From positions 1-64,000 of the forward strand of contig DATBQR010000016.1 of assembly GCA_036560705.1 (NCBI GenBank): 64,000 nucleotides of DNA. Reading direction: 5' to 3'. The stretch's first letter is position 1. Every line of letters begins with the position of its first letter. Source of the DNA: RBG-16-66-20 sp036560705. Lineage in GTDB: Bacteria; Pseudomonadota; Gammaproteobacteria; Burkholderiales; SG8-39. Made by a program: the position numbers and the translations under genes. This document shows, piece by piece, positions 6,780 through 15,400 of this stretch. The notes below the pieces were generated by a model, which worked only from the letters and a program-made list of their open reading frames with translations, did not search any database and was not told where the DNA came from.

Positions 6780-8957
6780 TCACACCATCTCGATGCCGTG
6801 ATTCTTCAGCGGGAAGGAACGAATGCGCTTGCCGGTGGCCGCGGCATACGCGTTCAGCACCGCCGGCGCCGCCACGCAGATGGTCGGCTCGCCCACGCCG
6901 CCCCAGAACCCGCCCGAGGGCATCACGATGGACTGGACCTTCGGCATCTGCGCGATGCGCATCGAGTTGTAGTCGTGGAAGTTCGACTGCTCGATGGCGC
7001 CGTCCTTGACCGTGCACGCCTGCATGAATACCCCCGACAGGCCGTAGACGAACGAGCCGGCGATCTGGCGCTCGATCTGCGCTGGATTCACCGCGTAGCC
7101 GGTGTCGGTCGCGGCGACGATTTTATGCACCTTGACCTTGTTGCCGTCCTTGACGGAAACCTCCGCCAGCGCCGCCACATAGCTGCCGAAGGCCCTGAAG
7201 TGCGCGAGGCCGCGGTAGCGCCCGGCCGGCGCCTTCCTGCCCCAGCCGCCTTTTTCCGCCACCGCGTTCAGCACCGCCAGCGATTTCGGATGATCCGCCA
7301 TCAGCCTGCGGCGGAATTCCAGCGCGTCCTGGCCGGCCGCCTGCGCGAGTTCGTCCATGAAGCACTCGAGGAAGATGGCGTTCTGGTTGATGTTCACGCC
7401 GCGCCAGAAGCCCGGCGGCACGTGCGTGTTGCGCATCGCGTGGTCGATCGTCAGGTTCGGCACGCTGTATTCGAGGGAGTGTTCTCCCGTGGGCCAGTAG
7501 CCCTGGAAGGTGAAGATATCCTTGCCCTTGTCCAGCGCCTCGGGGCGCGCGGAAGCGAGGATCGACTGGCCCGACAGGCGGATTTCCAGTCCCACCAGGT
7601 TGCCGCTCGCGTCCAGGCCTCCGGTCAGCCTCGCCTTCATCACCGGGTGGTACCGCCCCTGCGCCATGTCTTCCTCGCGCGACCAGAGCAGCTTCACCGG
7701 GGTGCCCGGCATCTCCTTGGCGATCAGCACGGCCTGGCTCACGTAGTCCGTCATGCCGCGCCGGCCGAAGCCGCCGCCCAGGTGCACCTTCAGCACGTCG
7801 CATTTCGCCACCGGCAGGCCGGCGGCTTCGGCGGCGGCGGCCAGCGCCGCTTCGCCGTTCTGCGTCGGGCACCATACCGTACAGCGGTCGGCCGTGTAGA
7901 GCGCTGTCGCGTTCATCGGTTCCATGCAGGCGTGGTTCTGGTACGGATAGTCGTAGACGGCCTCGATCTTCTTCGCCGCGCCGGCAAGGGCTGCCTTGGA
8001 ATCGCCTTTCTTGTTGTGGACGAACGACTGGTCGGCATCCAGGCCCGCGTTCAGCATCGTGTCGATGTCGGCGCTGGAAATGTTCGCCGACGGGCCGCTG
8101 TCCCACTCGATCTTGACGGCATCGAGCGCGGTCTTGGCGTGCCACCACGTGTCGGCGACGACCGCCACTGCGTTGTCGCGCACGCGTACGATTTTTTTCA
8201 CGCCAGGCATGCTTTCAGCCTTGGCCGAATCGACGCTCTTCACTTTGCCGCCGAATACCGGGGAAGCCTTGATCGCCGCGTTCAGCATGCCGGGCAGCTT
8301 CAGGTCGGCGCCGTAGACCTGCTTGCCGGTGAGTTTGTCCGCCGTGTCCAGCCGCTTGAGCGGCTTGCCGATGATCTTCCAGTCCTTCGGGTCTTTCAGC
8401 GGCACGTCCTTCGGCACTTCGAGCCTCGCCGCCGCCTCGGCCACCTTGCCGTAGGTCGTTTTGCGGCCCGAGGCCTTGTGCGTGATCACGCCGAGCGAAA
8501 CCGCGCATTCGGAGGCGGGCACTTTCCATTCTTCGGCCGCCGCCTGGATCAGCATGATGCGCGCCGCCGCGCCGCCCTTGCGCACGTAGTCTTGCGAGGT
8601 GCGGATGCCGCGGCTGCCGCCGGTGCCGTAGTCGCCCCAGATGCGCTTGCGGGCCACGTTGGTCCCGGGCGTCGGATATTCCCAGGTGACCTTGTTCCAG
8701 TTGCACTCGAGTTCCTCGGCCACCATCTGGGCAAGGCCGGTAAGCGAGCCCTGGCCCATCTCGGAGCGCGCGATACGCACCACGACGGTGTCGTCCGGGC
8801 GGATCACCACCCAGGCGCCGATTTCCGGCGAACCGTCCGCCGCGCGAACCACTGCGGTGCCGCTGAAAGGGTTGATGCCGATGGCCAGCCCGCCGCCGAC
8901 GGCGGCGCTGGTGATGATGAAGGAGCGGCGCGAAATTTTGGGAGCGTTGATGTTCAT
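6780..8957 (-). CDS. Tat-exported molybdenum hydroxylase large subunit (isoquinoline 1-oxidoreductase/aldehyde dehydrogenase-like)
   Basis: Molybdopterin-binding subunit of the xanthine oxidase family, in the IorB-like branch that hydroxylates N-heterocycles or oxidises aldehydes. The 725-residue protein has a twin-arginine signal (ISRRSFIITSAAVGGG), so it acts in the periplasm. Family motifs include EMGQGSLTGLAQMVAEEL, VHLGGGFGRR (pterin binding) and GGVGEPT near the C-terminus, where the Glu is the conserved catalytic residue. It lies 10 bases after its [2Fe-2S] subunit and 4 bases before soxX. Substrate cannot be told from sequence. A c-type cytochrome is a plausible acceptor given the neighbours. 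Confidence 0.88.
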   Translation of the reverse strand: MNINAPKISRRSFIITSAAVGGGLAIGINPFSGTAVVRAADGSPEIGAWVVIRPDDTVVVRIARSEMGQGSLTGLAQMVAEELECNWNKVTWEYPTPGTNVARKRIWGDYGTGGSRGIRTSQDYVRKGGAAARIMLIQAAAEEWKVPASECAVSLGVITHKASGRKTTYGKVAEAAARLEVPKDVPLKDPKDWKIIGKPLKRLDTADKLTGKQVYGADLKLPGMLNAAIKASPVFGGKVKSVDSAKAESMPGVKKIVRVRDNAVAVVADTWWHAKTALDAVKIEWDSGPSANISSADIDTMLNAGLDADQSFVHNKKGDSKAALAGAAKKIEAVYDYPYQNHACMEPMNATALYTADRCTVWCPTQNGEAALAAAAEAAGLPVAKCDVLKVHLGGGFGRRGMTDYVSQAVLIAKEMPGTPVKLLWSREEDMAQGRYHPVMKARLTGGLDASGNLVGLEIRLSGQSILASARPEALDKGKDIFTFQGYWPTGEHSLEYSVPNLTIDHAMRNTHVPPGFWRGVNINQNAIFLECFMDELAQAAGQDALEFRRRLMADHPKSLAVLNAVAEKGGWGRKAPAGRYRGLAHFRAFGSYVAALAEVSVKDGNKVKVHKIVAATDTGYAVNPAQIERQIAGSFVYGLSGVFMQACTVKDGAIEQSNFHDYNSMRIAQMPKVQSIVMPSGGFWGGVGEPTICVAAPAVLNAYAAATGKRIRSFPLKNHGIEMV

Positions 8958-8967
8958 GATTTTCTCC

Positions 8968-9417
8968 CTATGCCTTGGCGGCCGTGTGGATGGCTTCGCG
9001 CACCTGCTGGAAGGTGCCGCAGCGGCAGATGTTGGTCATCGCCGCGTCGATCTGCGCGTCGGTCGGATGCGGCGTTTTCGCAAGCAACGCCGTCGCCGCC
9101 ATGATCATGCCGGACTGGCAGTAGCCGCACTGCGGCACATCGTGCGCGAGCCAGGCTTGCTGCACCTTGGTGAGCTTGCCGTTCGCCGCGAGGCCTTCGA
9201 TGGTAGTGATCTTCTTGCCCACCGCAGCGCTGGCGGGAATCCCGCAGGAGCGCATCGGCACGCCGTCCATGTGAACCGTGCAGGCGCCGCACTGGGCGAT
9301 GCCGCAGCCGTACTTGGTGCCCGTCAATCCGACCTGTTCCCGGATCGCCCAGAGCAGCGGGGTTTCCGGCTCGACGTCGATGTTGTGGACCTTGCCATTG
9401 ATGTTCAGGCGGATCAT
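8968..9417 (-). CDS. [2Fe-2S] subunit of molybdenum hydroxylase (IorA-like)
   Basis: Electron-transfer subunit carrying two [2Fe-2S] clusters for the Mo hydroxylase encoded next. The 149-residue protein has an N-terminal plant-ferredoxin-type domain with GCGIAQCGACTVH and a later Cys (RSC). A C-terminal helical domain follows with CGYCQSGM and CRCGT ligands. It has no signal peptide and is expected to ride with the Tat-exported large subunit. It begins 31 bases after the CoA-transferase-like beta gene. No FAD subunit is present, which fits the two-subunit IorAB/aldehyde type rather than the three-subunit CoxLMS type. Confidence 0.9.
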   Translation of the reverse strand: MIRLNINGKVHNIDVEPETPLLWAIREQVGLTGTKYGCGIAQCGACTVHMDGVPMRSCGIPASAAVGKKITTIEGLAANGKLTKVQQAWLAHDVPQCGYCQSGMIMAATALLAKTPHPTDAQIDAAMTNICRCGTFQQVREAIHTAAKA

Positions 9418-9448
9418 TGCGGGTGCCTCCTCTGATAGTCTTCAGATT

Positions 9449-10162
9449 CTAGCTTTTCCATACGCGGCGGGCGAATTCCGGGTAGTTCTCCGCGATTTGC
9501 TCCGCCACCGGGCCGCGCAGCAGGGAAAGTTCCTCGTTCCCCGGTGCCGGAGTGGTCTTCACCGGCAATGCTCGATCGAATTCAAAACCCGTCAAATCGA
9601 GTATCTCCTCCAGCTTGACGCCCGGGTGGATGCTCTCCAGGCGAAAACGGCGCCGGTCCTTCTGCCACAGGAACAGCGCCTTGCCGGTGAGCAAGGCCTG
9701 CGGCCCGCCGCGGCGCTCGACTTCCGGCGGGCTCCAGCCGGGCGCGGAAATGAAGTCCACCTTCGGCACCAGCACGCGCCTCGAATGCTCTTCGCGGAAC
9801 AGGATGGTGCGGCCGGCGGCGAAATACATGAACGCCGAGCCGAAGGAACCCGGAAAGCGCTTGCCCTCGGCCTGCACCAGATTGATGTTCGCCTCGCCGT
9901 CGATCTGCGCGCCGCCGAGGAAGAACAGGTCGATGCGGCCCTGCCCCGCGAGGTCGAACAGCTCCCGCGAACCCTCCGTGAACGGGTTGCCGCTGCGCTT
10001 CTGCAGCAGGGAAATGCGCAGCTTTGCGTTATGGGCGGCCTTGCGGAAAAAAGCGCCGGTAGCGGGGATCGGCGAGGCCGCCCCGACCGCCACGTGGCCC
10101 GCGTCGCCGATCAGGCGCGCGATGCAGCAGGCGAGGAGTTCTTCTTTGGCGTACGGTTCCAT
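9449..10162 (-). CDS. CoA-transferase-fold protein, beta subunit (GctB/IpdB-like)
   Basis: Beta subunit of a class I CoA-transferase-fold heterodimer. The 237-residue protein aligns by eye with glutaconate CoA-transferase B: FFLGGAQIDGEANIN, then VPKVDFISAPGW, then LLTGKALFLW. Where GctB has its catalytic glutamate (ESG), this protein reads LLQKRSGNP (residues 52-60), so the Glu appears to be missing. That is the situation described for IpdAB-type enzymes, which act as ring-cleaving hydrolases. The gene overlaps the alpha gene by 52 bases. The ATG at 10162 is kept because EPYAKEELLACCIARL matches the usual N-terminal helix. The substrate is unknown. Confidence 0.8.
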   Translation of the reverse strand: MEPYAKEELLACCIARLIGDAGHVAVGAASPIPATGAFFRKAAHNAKLRISLLQKRSGNPFTEGSRELFDLAGQGRIDLFFLGGAQIDGEANINLVQAEGKRFPGSFGSAFMYFAAGRTILFREEHSRRVLVPKVDFISAPGWSPPEVERRGGPQALLTGKALFLWQKDRRRFRLESIHPGVKLEEILDLTGFEFDRALPVKTTPAPGNEELSLLRGPVAEQIAENYPEFARRVWKS

Positions 10163-10980
10163 ACGTATTCGTCCAGGTAGCGCTGGAACCCTTCCTTCGT
10201 CTTCGCCGCCTTCGCGTAGAGGCCGAGGTGCGCGTCATCGATCCCGTAGAGCCCGGCGACCGACAGCGGCCACGCGCCGCGCTCCGCCTTCGCCACGCCG
10301 CTGACGTACACCGAGGACAGCACGCCCGGCGCGAGCAGCTCGTCTTCCAGCATGTCGCCCGGCCGCCTTTCCTCGCAGGTGACGAAACACCGGCGGGAGG
10401 CGTGCGCGATGGTCGCCAGTTCCTTGCGCCGGCCGATCCAGACGTTGCCCGCCTCGTCCGCCCAGCGCACGTGGAACAGCGCGACATCGGGCTGGATCGC
10501 CGAAACCAGAAGGATCGGATCCTTTTCCTTCAACGGATTTTCAATGATTTTCCAGTCCGGTCTGAGCGCAACGAGATCAGACCCGATCACGCCCCGCATG
10601 GGCATGAACGGCACGCCCTTCTCCGTCGCCTGCAGCCCGCCGTGGATCGCCGGACAGGTGGCGTCCCTGACGCGGATTTCGCCGCGCTCGGCCGCCTCGG
10701 TGAAGCGCGGCGCGAGGCCCGCTTCGCCCAGCGATACCGCGCTCGATTCAACCTCGGCGACGCAGCCCGCGCCGATCAGCAGGTCGGCGCTCAAGCCCAG
10801 CACCGGCACACCGAGAAGTTTCAGGTTTTTCGCCTTGCGGCGGATCAGCGCATGAACCACCGCCATCGCCGGCGTCGAGTAATCCGGCGGCAAGCCGAGA
10901 AAAGCGCCGTCCGGAATTTGCTCCGCTATTTCTTCGGCGTCCTTGAAAAAGCGGACTTCATTCGAGGGCAAACCGCTCAA
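10111..10980 (-). CDS. CoA-transferase-fold protein, alpha subunit (GctA/IpdA-like)
   Basis: Alpha subunit partner of the downstream GctB/IpdB-like gene. The 289-residue protein has the class I CoA-transferase layout: an N-terminal KDAEEIAEQIPDGAFLGL strand-helix, an oxyanion/CoA-loop region (LGLSADLLIGAGCVAEVES) and the C-terminal DVALFHVRWADEAGNVWIG strand common to GctA. Its ATG at 10980 overlaps the tldD stop (ATGA), and its 3' end overlaps the beta gene by 52 bases. Linked fatty-acid or aromatic degradation genes are not seen, so the substrate stays open. Confidence 0.8.
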   Translation of the reverse strand: MSGLPSNEVRFFKDAEEIAEQIPDGAFLGLPPDYSTPAMAVVHALIRRKAKNLKLLGVPVLGLSADLLIGAGCVAEVESSAVSLGEAGLAPRFTEAAERGEIRVRDATCPAIHGGLQATEKGVPFMPMRGVIGSDLVALRPDWKIIENPLKEKDPILLVSAIQPDVALFHVRWADEAGNVWIGRRKELATIAHASRRCFVTCEERRPGDMLEDELLAPGVLSSVYVSGVAKAERGAWPLSVAGLYGIDDAHLGLYAKAAKTKEGFQRYLDEYVWNRTPKKNSSPAASRA

Positions 10981-12419
10981 GCGGTACCACCCACGGTCAA
11001 ACCATCGATCTTCAATGTAGGCTGGCCGACGCCCACCGGCACGCTCTGGCCTTCCTTGCCGCAGGTGCCCTGGCCGCCGTCCATGCGCATGTCGTTGCCG
11101 ATCATGCTGACGCGCGTGAGCGCGTCGGGACCGTTGCCGATCAAGGTCGCGCCCTTGACCGGGTGCGTGATCTTGCCGTTCTCGATCATGTAGGCTTCAG
11201 AGGCCGAGAACACGAACTTGCCGTTGGTGATGTCCACCTGGCCGCCGGCGAAATTGGCCGCGTACAGGCCCTTCTTCACGCTCCTGATGATTTCCTGCGG
11301 ATCGCGCGCGCCGGCAAGCATGTAGGTGTTGGTCATGCGCGGCATCGTCATGTGCGCGAACGATTCGCGGCGCGCGTTCCCAGTCACCGGCATGTTCATC
11401 AGCCGCGCGTTCAGGCTGTCTTGCATGTAGCCGCGCAGGATGCCGTCTTCGATCAGCACGGTGCGCCGAGTCGGATTGCCCTCGTCGTCGACGGTGAGCG
11501 AACCGCGCCGGTCCGGCAGCGTGCCGTCGTCCACTACCGTGACGCCGCGCGAAGCCACGCGCTCGCCCAGCCGGCCGGAGAACGCGGAACTGCCCTTGCG
11601 GTTGAAATCGCCCTCGAGGCCGTGGCCGATCGCCTCGTGCAGCAGGATGCCCGGCCAGCCGGGTCCCAGCACCACGGTCATGGTGCCCGCGGGCGCGGGC
11701 TTCGAATCCAGGTTGACGAGCGCCTGCGCCACCGCCTGCCGCGCGTATCCATCGAGCGCCGCGTCGGTGAAATGCGAGTAGTCGGTGCGCCCGCCGCCGC
11801 CGGCGAAACCCATTTCGCGCCGGCCGTTCGCCTCCGCGATCACCTGGACGGAGATGCGCACCAGCGGGCGCACGTCCGCCGCCAGCACGCCGTCCGAACG
11901 CGAGATCAGCACCACTTCGTATTCGCCGCCCAGGCTCGCCATGACCTGCGTGACGCGCGGATCGACGGCGCGGCACATCTGCTCTAACTTCTCCAGCATC
12001 CTGATCTTCTGATTCGAATCAAGCGACGCCAGTGGATCGAGCGGCTCGTAGCGCCGCGGCGCCCGGTTCTTCGCGGCGACTTTCGTCTTCGCGGAAGCGC
12101 CGGCATTGCCGATGGCCCGCGTTGCGCGCGCCGCGTCCTGCAGCGCCGAATAGCTGATTTCGTCCGAATAGGCGAAGGCGGTCTTCTCCCCGGAGATCGC
12201 GCGCACGCCCACGCCCTGCTCGATCGAGAAACTGCCCGACTTGACGATGCCTTCCTCCAGGCTCCAGCCCTCCGAGCGCGTGTACTGGAAGTAAAGGTCG
12301 GCATAGTCGAGCCGGCGCGCGGCAAGCGAGCCGAACACCGAGTCCAGCTTGCGGCCCTCGAGGTCGAACGGGGCCAGCAGGCAGGCATCCGCGGTGGCAA
12401 GAAGAACGTCGGCGTCCAT
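10977..12419 (-). CDS. tldD: Metalloprotease TldD
   Basis: Subunit of the TldD/TldE zinc protease, known for processing modified peptides such as microcin B17 and degrading CcdA. The 480-residue length is typical. The zinc-binding motif HEAIGHGLEGD starts at His261, with His261 and His265 as metal ligands. Family-typical segments RTDYSHFTDAALDGYARQ and DGGQGTCGKEGQ are present. No tldE/pmbA is in the window. The gene follows yhdP on the same strand, a common proteobacterial order, and overlaps the CoA-transferase-like alpha gene by 4 bases. Confidence 0.96.
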   Translation of the reverse strand: MDADVLLATADACLLAPFDLEGRKLDSVFGSLAARRLDYADLYFQYTRSEGWSLEEGIVKSGSFSIEQGVGVRAISGEKTAFAYSDEISYSALQDAARATRAIGNAGASAKTKVAAKNRAPRRYEPLDPLASLDSNQKIRMLEKLEQMCRAVDPRVTQVMASLGGEYEVVLISRSDGVLAADVRPLVRISVQVIAEANGRREMGFAGGGGRTDYSHFTDAALDGYARQAVAQALVNLDSKPAPAGTMTVVLGPGWPGILLHEAIGHGLEGDFNRKGSSAFSGRLGERVASRGVTVVDDGTLPDRRGSLTVDDEGNPTRRTVLIEDGILRGYMQDSLNARLMNMPVTGNARRESFAHMTMPRMTNTYMLAGARDPQEIIRSVKKGLYAANFAGGQVDITNGKFVFSASEAYMIENGKITHPVKGATLIGNGPDALTRVSMIGNDMRMDGGQGTCGKEGQSVPVGVGQPTLKIDGLTVGGTA

Positions 12420-12485
12420 CGGTTCGATTACCTCACTGGGCCCGGTGCTGCAGCGCGAGCATGGATTGTCTCATTTCGGCCCGCG

Positions 12486-15400
12486 TCATCGGTTCTGGAT
12501 TCCGGGCCCCTCCAGCGGCCCCGGCGGCGACGGCGGCGGCGGCGGCAGCAACTTCTCCACCTTTGGGTCCGACCAAGTGCCGGTAATGGCGTAGCGGTAG
12601 GCAAAAATCTGTCCGAGCGGATTGTTGAGCAGGCGCCCCGCGATCAGCGTCGCCACGCCCACCACCGGATTCAGCAGGCCGACGACCGTCGAGGCCGAAT
12701 CGCCGAACTGCGGGATCACCTTGACGGTCAGATTCTCCGTCTCGAGGGAAAGATCGACTTGACCCGACATGTGCACGTCTGCCGCGGGCCCTCGCATGTG
12801 GAATTCCTTGAGCGCCATGACGCCGCGCGCGATCTCCACGGAACTCCCGATGTGGTCGAACTGGAAGCCCTTGGAGAATACGTCGCGAAAATCGAGCGCG
12901 ATGCGCCGCGGCAGCATCTGCAGGCTCATCAGCGACACAAGCTTGCCGATGCCGGGTTCGATCTCGAGGAACTGGCCGTCCTCCACCTGCATCTGCACCG
13001 CGCCGCCCAGCGTCGCGTAGTCGAGCGTCACGGGATCGCCGTTCCAGTTCAGCGTCCCCTCCACCTTGCCGCGCCCGCCCTTGATGTGGTCCGGATTGCC
13101 GAAGCGGTCGAGGAACCTGCCCGCATCGCTGATGTCGAGCTTGAAGGCGAGCGAAGTGCGCGAGTTCTCGCCCTGCTTCCACAGGCCGCTCGCCGACAGC
13201 GCGGAATCCGGATTGGTCATCGCCAGCTTGTCGATGCGCCAGTCGCGGCCTTCGTGGCGCGCCTGGATTTCGACCCGCCCGAGCTTGCGGCCGCGATGGG
13301 TGAAGTCGTCCGCGACGATATCCGCCGCCGGCAGGTCTTTCAGGCCCTCGCCCGGCCGGGTTCCCGGCGAATCCTCCGGCAGCGAGAAGCGCGAGAAGCG
13401 CGCCACCAGCCTGCCGCTGCCCTCGGAGCGGTACACCAGGTCGCCGGAGAATTCGGCCGAGGTCATGTTCGCCGACCAGCCGTTGCCTTCGGTCACCCCC
13501 TGCATGGTCACCGCCCGCATGCGCTTGCCGAGCGCGTCCAGTACGCCGACCTTGAGGTCGTAGCTCGTGCCGTCGGCGCTGGCGCCGCCCTCGGCGAGCA
13601 GCGGCAGCCAGCGGTCGAGGTCGAGCGCCGGCAGCGTGCCGCGCAGCGTCATGCCGCGGCGTTCGGGAATCCTCGGCGTCTCGCCCGGAACCGGATTGAG
13701 CGTGATCAGCGAGCGCTGCATCTGCATCACGCCGGCCTGCGCGGCGCTGGTGCCGCCCTGCGCGGCACTGGGCTGCGCAGCACGCAGGAACTCCGCCGAG
13801 AAGATGCGCCCTGCCGACGGCCCGAGCGCCACCGAAATGCGGTCGCGCCCCTCGCCCGGAAACACTTCGATGCGCAGCGGCAGCGTCTCGCCGGCGGCTT
13901 TCGACAGCGGCGCCGGCAGCGCGCTCGACACGCCCTCGAGCGGAGACTCGAAGTTGAGTTGCGCGCGGCCCTCCTTCACCGTCACGGTGGCGGTATAGCG
14001 CGCGCTGCCGGCCAGCCGCTTGCGCCACGGATTGTCGAAAAGCGGGCGGATTCCGTCGACGGTAGCCCTGCCCTCGGCAACCACGACCATGCTGGCATCG
14101 GGCTTGGTGCCGCCCGAGATCCGCACCTGGTCGCCGAACAGCTGGCCGCGCATGTCGCGCAGCGACAACGACGCCTCGGTGAAGCCGATGCGGCCGCTCG
14201 CGCGCTCGATCGGCGGCAGGCGCGGGTCCACCGTAAGAGTGTTGGCGGCAAACTGGTACTCGCCCGCGACCTTGCTCTTGGCCATCTCGCGCAGCATCAG
14301 TTCCAGACGCAGGCGCAATCTGCCGCGGCCGATGGAAGTCATGCCGTCGGTAAAACCGGCGACCATGCGCCGGACCGGGCTCTGCCTGACGTAATCCAGG
14401 AACAGCGCCGTGGGTCCCTCGGCGGCGCCCTCCACCACCAGGCGCGGGTTCTCGTCGCGCATGCTCGGCAGGGTCACGCGGACATTGGCGATCTTCGCGC
14501 CCAGGATGCTGCCGCTGCGCCCGACGATGTCGATCTTGTCGCGCTCGAACAGCAGGTCGGCCTCGATCGCCTCGATGCGCGGCCAGCCGGCGGCATAGTC
14601 GAGCACCCCGTCCGCAACCTTGGCCGTGACCTCGAACTGGCCCTTCGACGGGTCGACGAACGGAAAGTCGTTCAAGTCGCCCTTCAACCGCATGCGCACG
14701 TCGCTCGCCCGGCCCTCGACGACCGCGCTCGCCACCCAATCGCGCGTGCGCGAGCCCATCACCGTGGAAAGCGGAAGATATTTGGCGGTGCTCTTGCCGT
14801 CTGCACGCGCGAGCTGCACGGTGAGATCGACCACGCCGCGACCTTCTCCGCTCCATGCGTAGGTGCCGGAAGCGGTGCCCGCGAGATCTTCGTTGGCGAA
14901 ACTCAGGTTGCCGAGGCGAACGGCGAGCCCCGCCGCCGCCCCGCCGGTCCCGCCGGTCCCGGCGGTCCCGGTGATCCCAGTGCGCTCCCAGCCGACCTCG
15001 CCGTTCAGGGCGTCGAGCTGGATGCGCGGCTCCGGGAACACCTTGGGCAGGTCGACCTCGCTCTTGCGCGAGATGAGAGCGACCACGCCCTTTTTCTCGG
15101 TCGCCTCGAGGGTCCCGGACAGTCCGGCGAATCCCGGGATGCTGCGCCATGCGTTCATGGTGAGTCCGGCAAAGCGGGTCTTCGCGGTGAAGTTCGCCCG
15201 GTCGGGCAGCTCTCCGGTCCAATCGATCTTCGCGTCCAGCAGGTTGCCTTGCGGCGCGAGTTCGGCGAGCAGCCTTCTCAGGTCGGCGGGGAACGGCATG
15301 AACTCCGCCAGGCGCGCGAGCGGCGCCAGTTCGATCAGATTGGCGCTGACCGAACCGCGCTGCGCAACCCCGGGCCCTGCGCCGGGATTCCAGACGGCAC

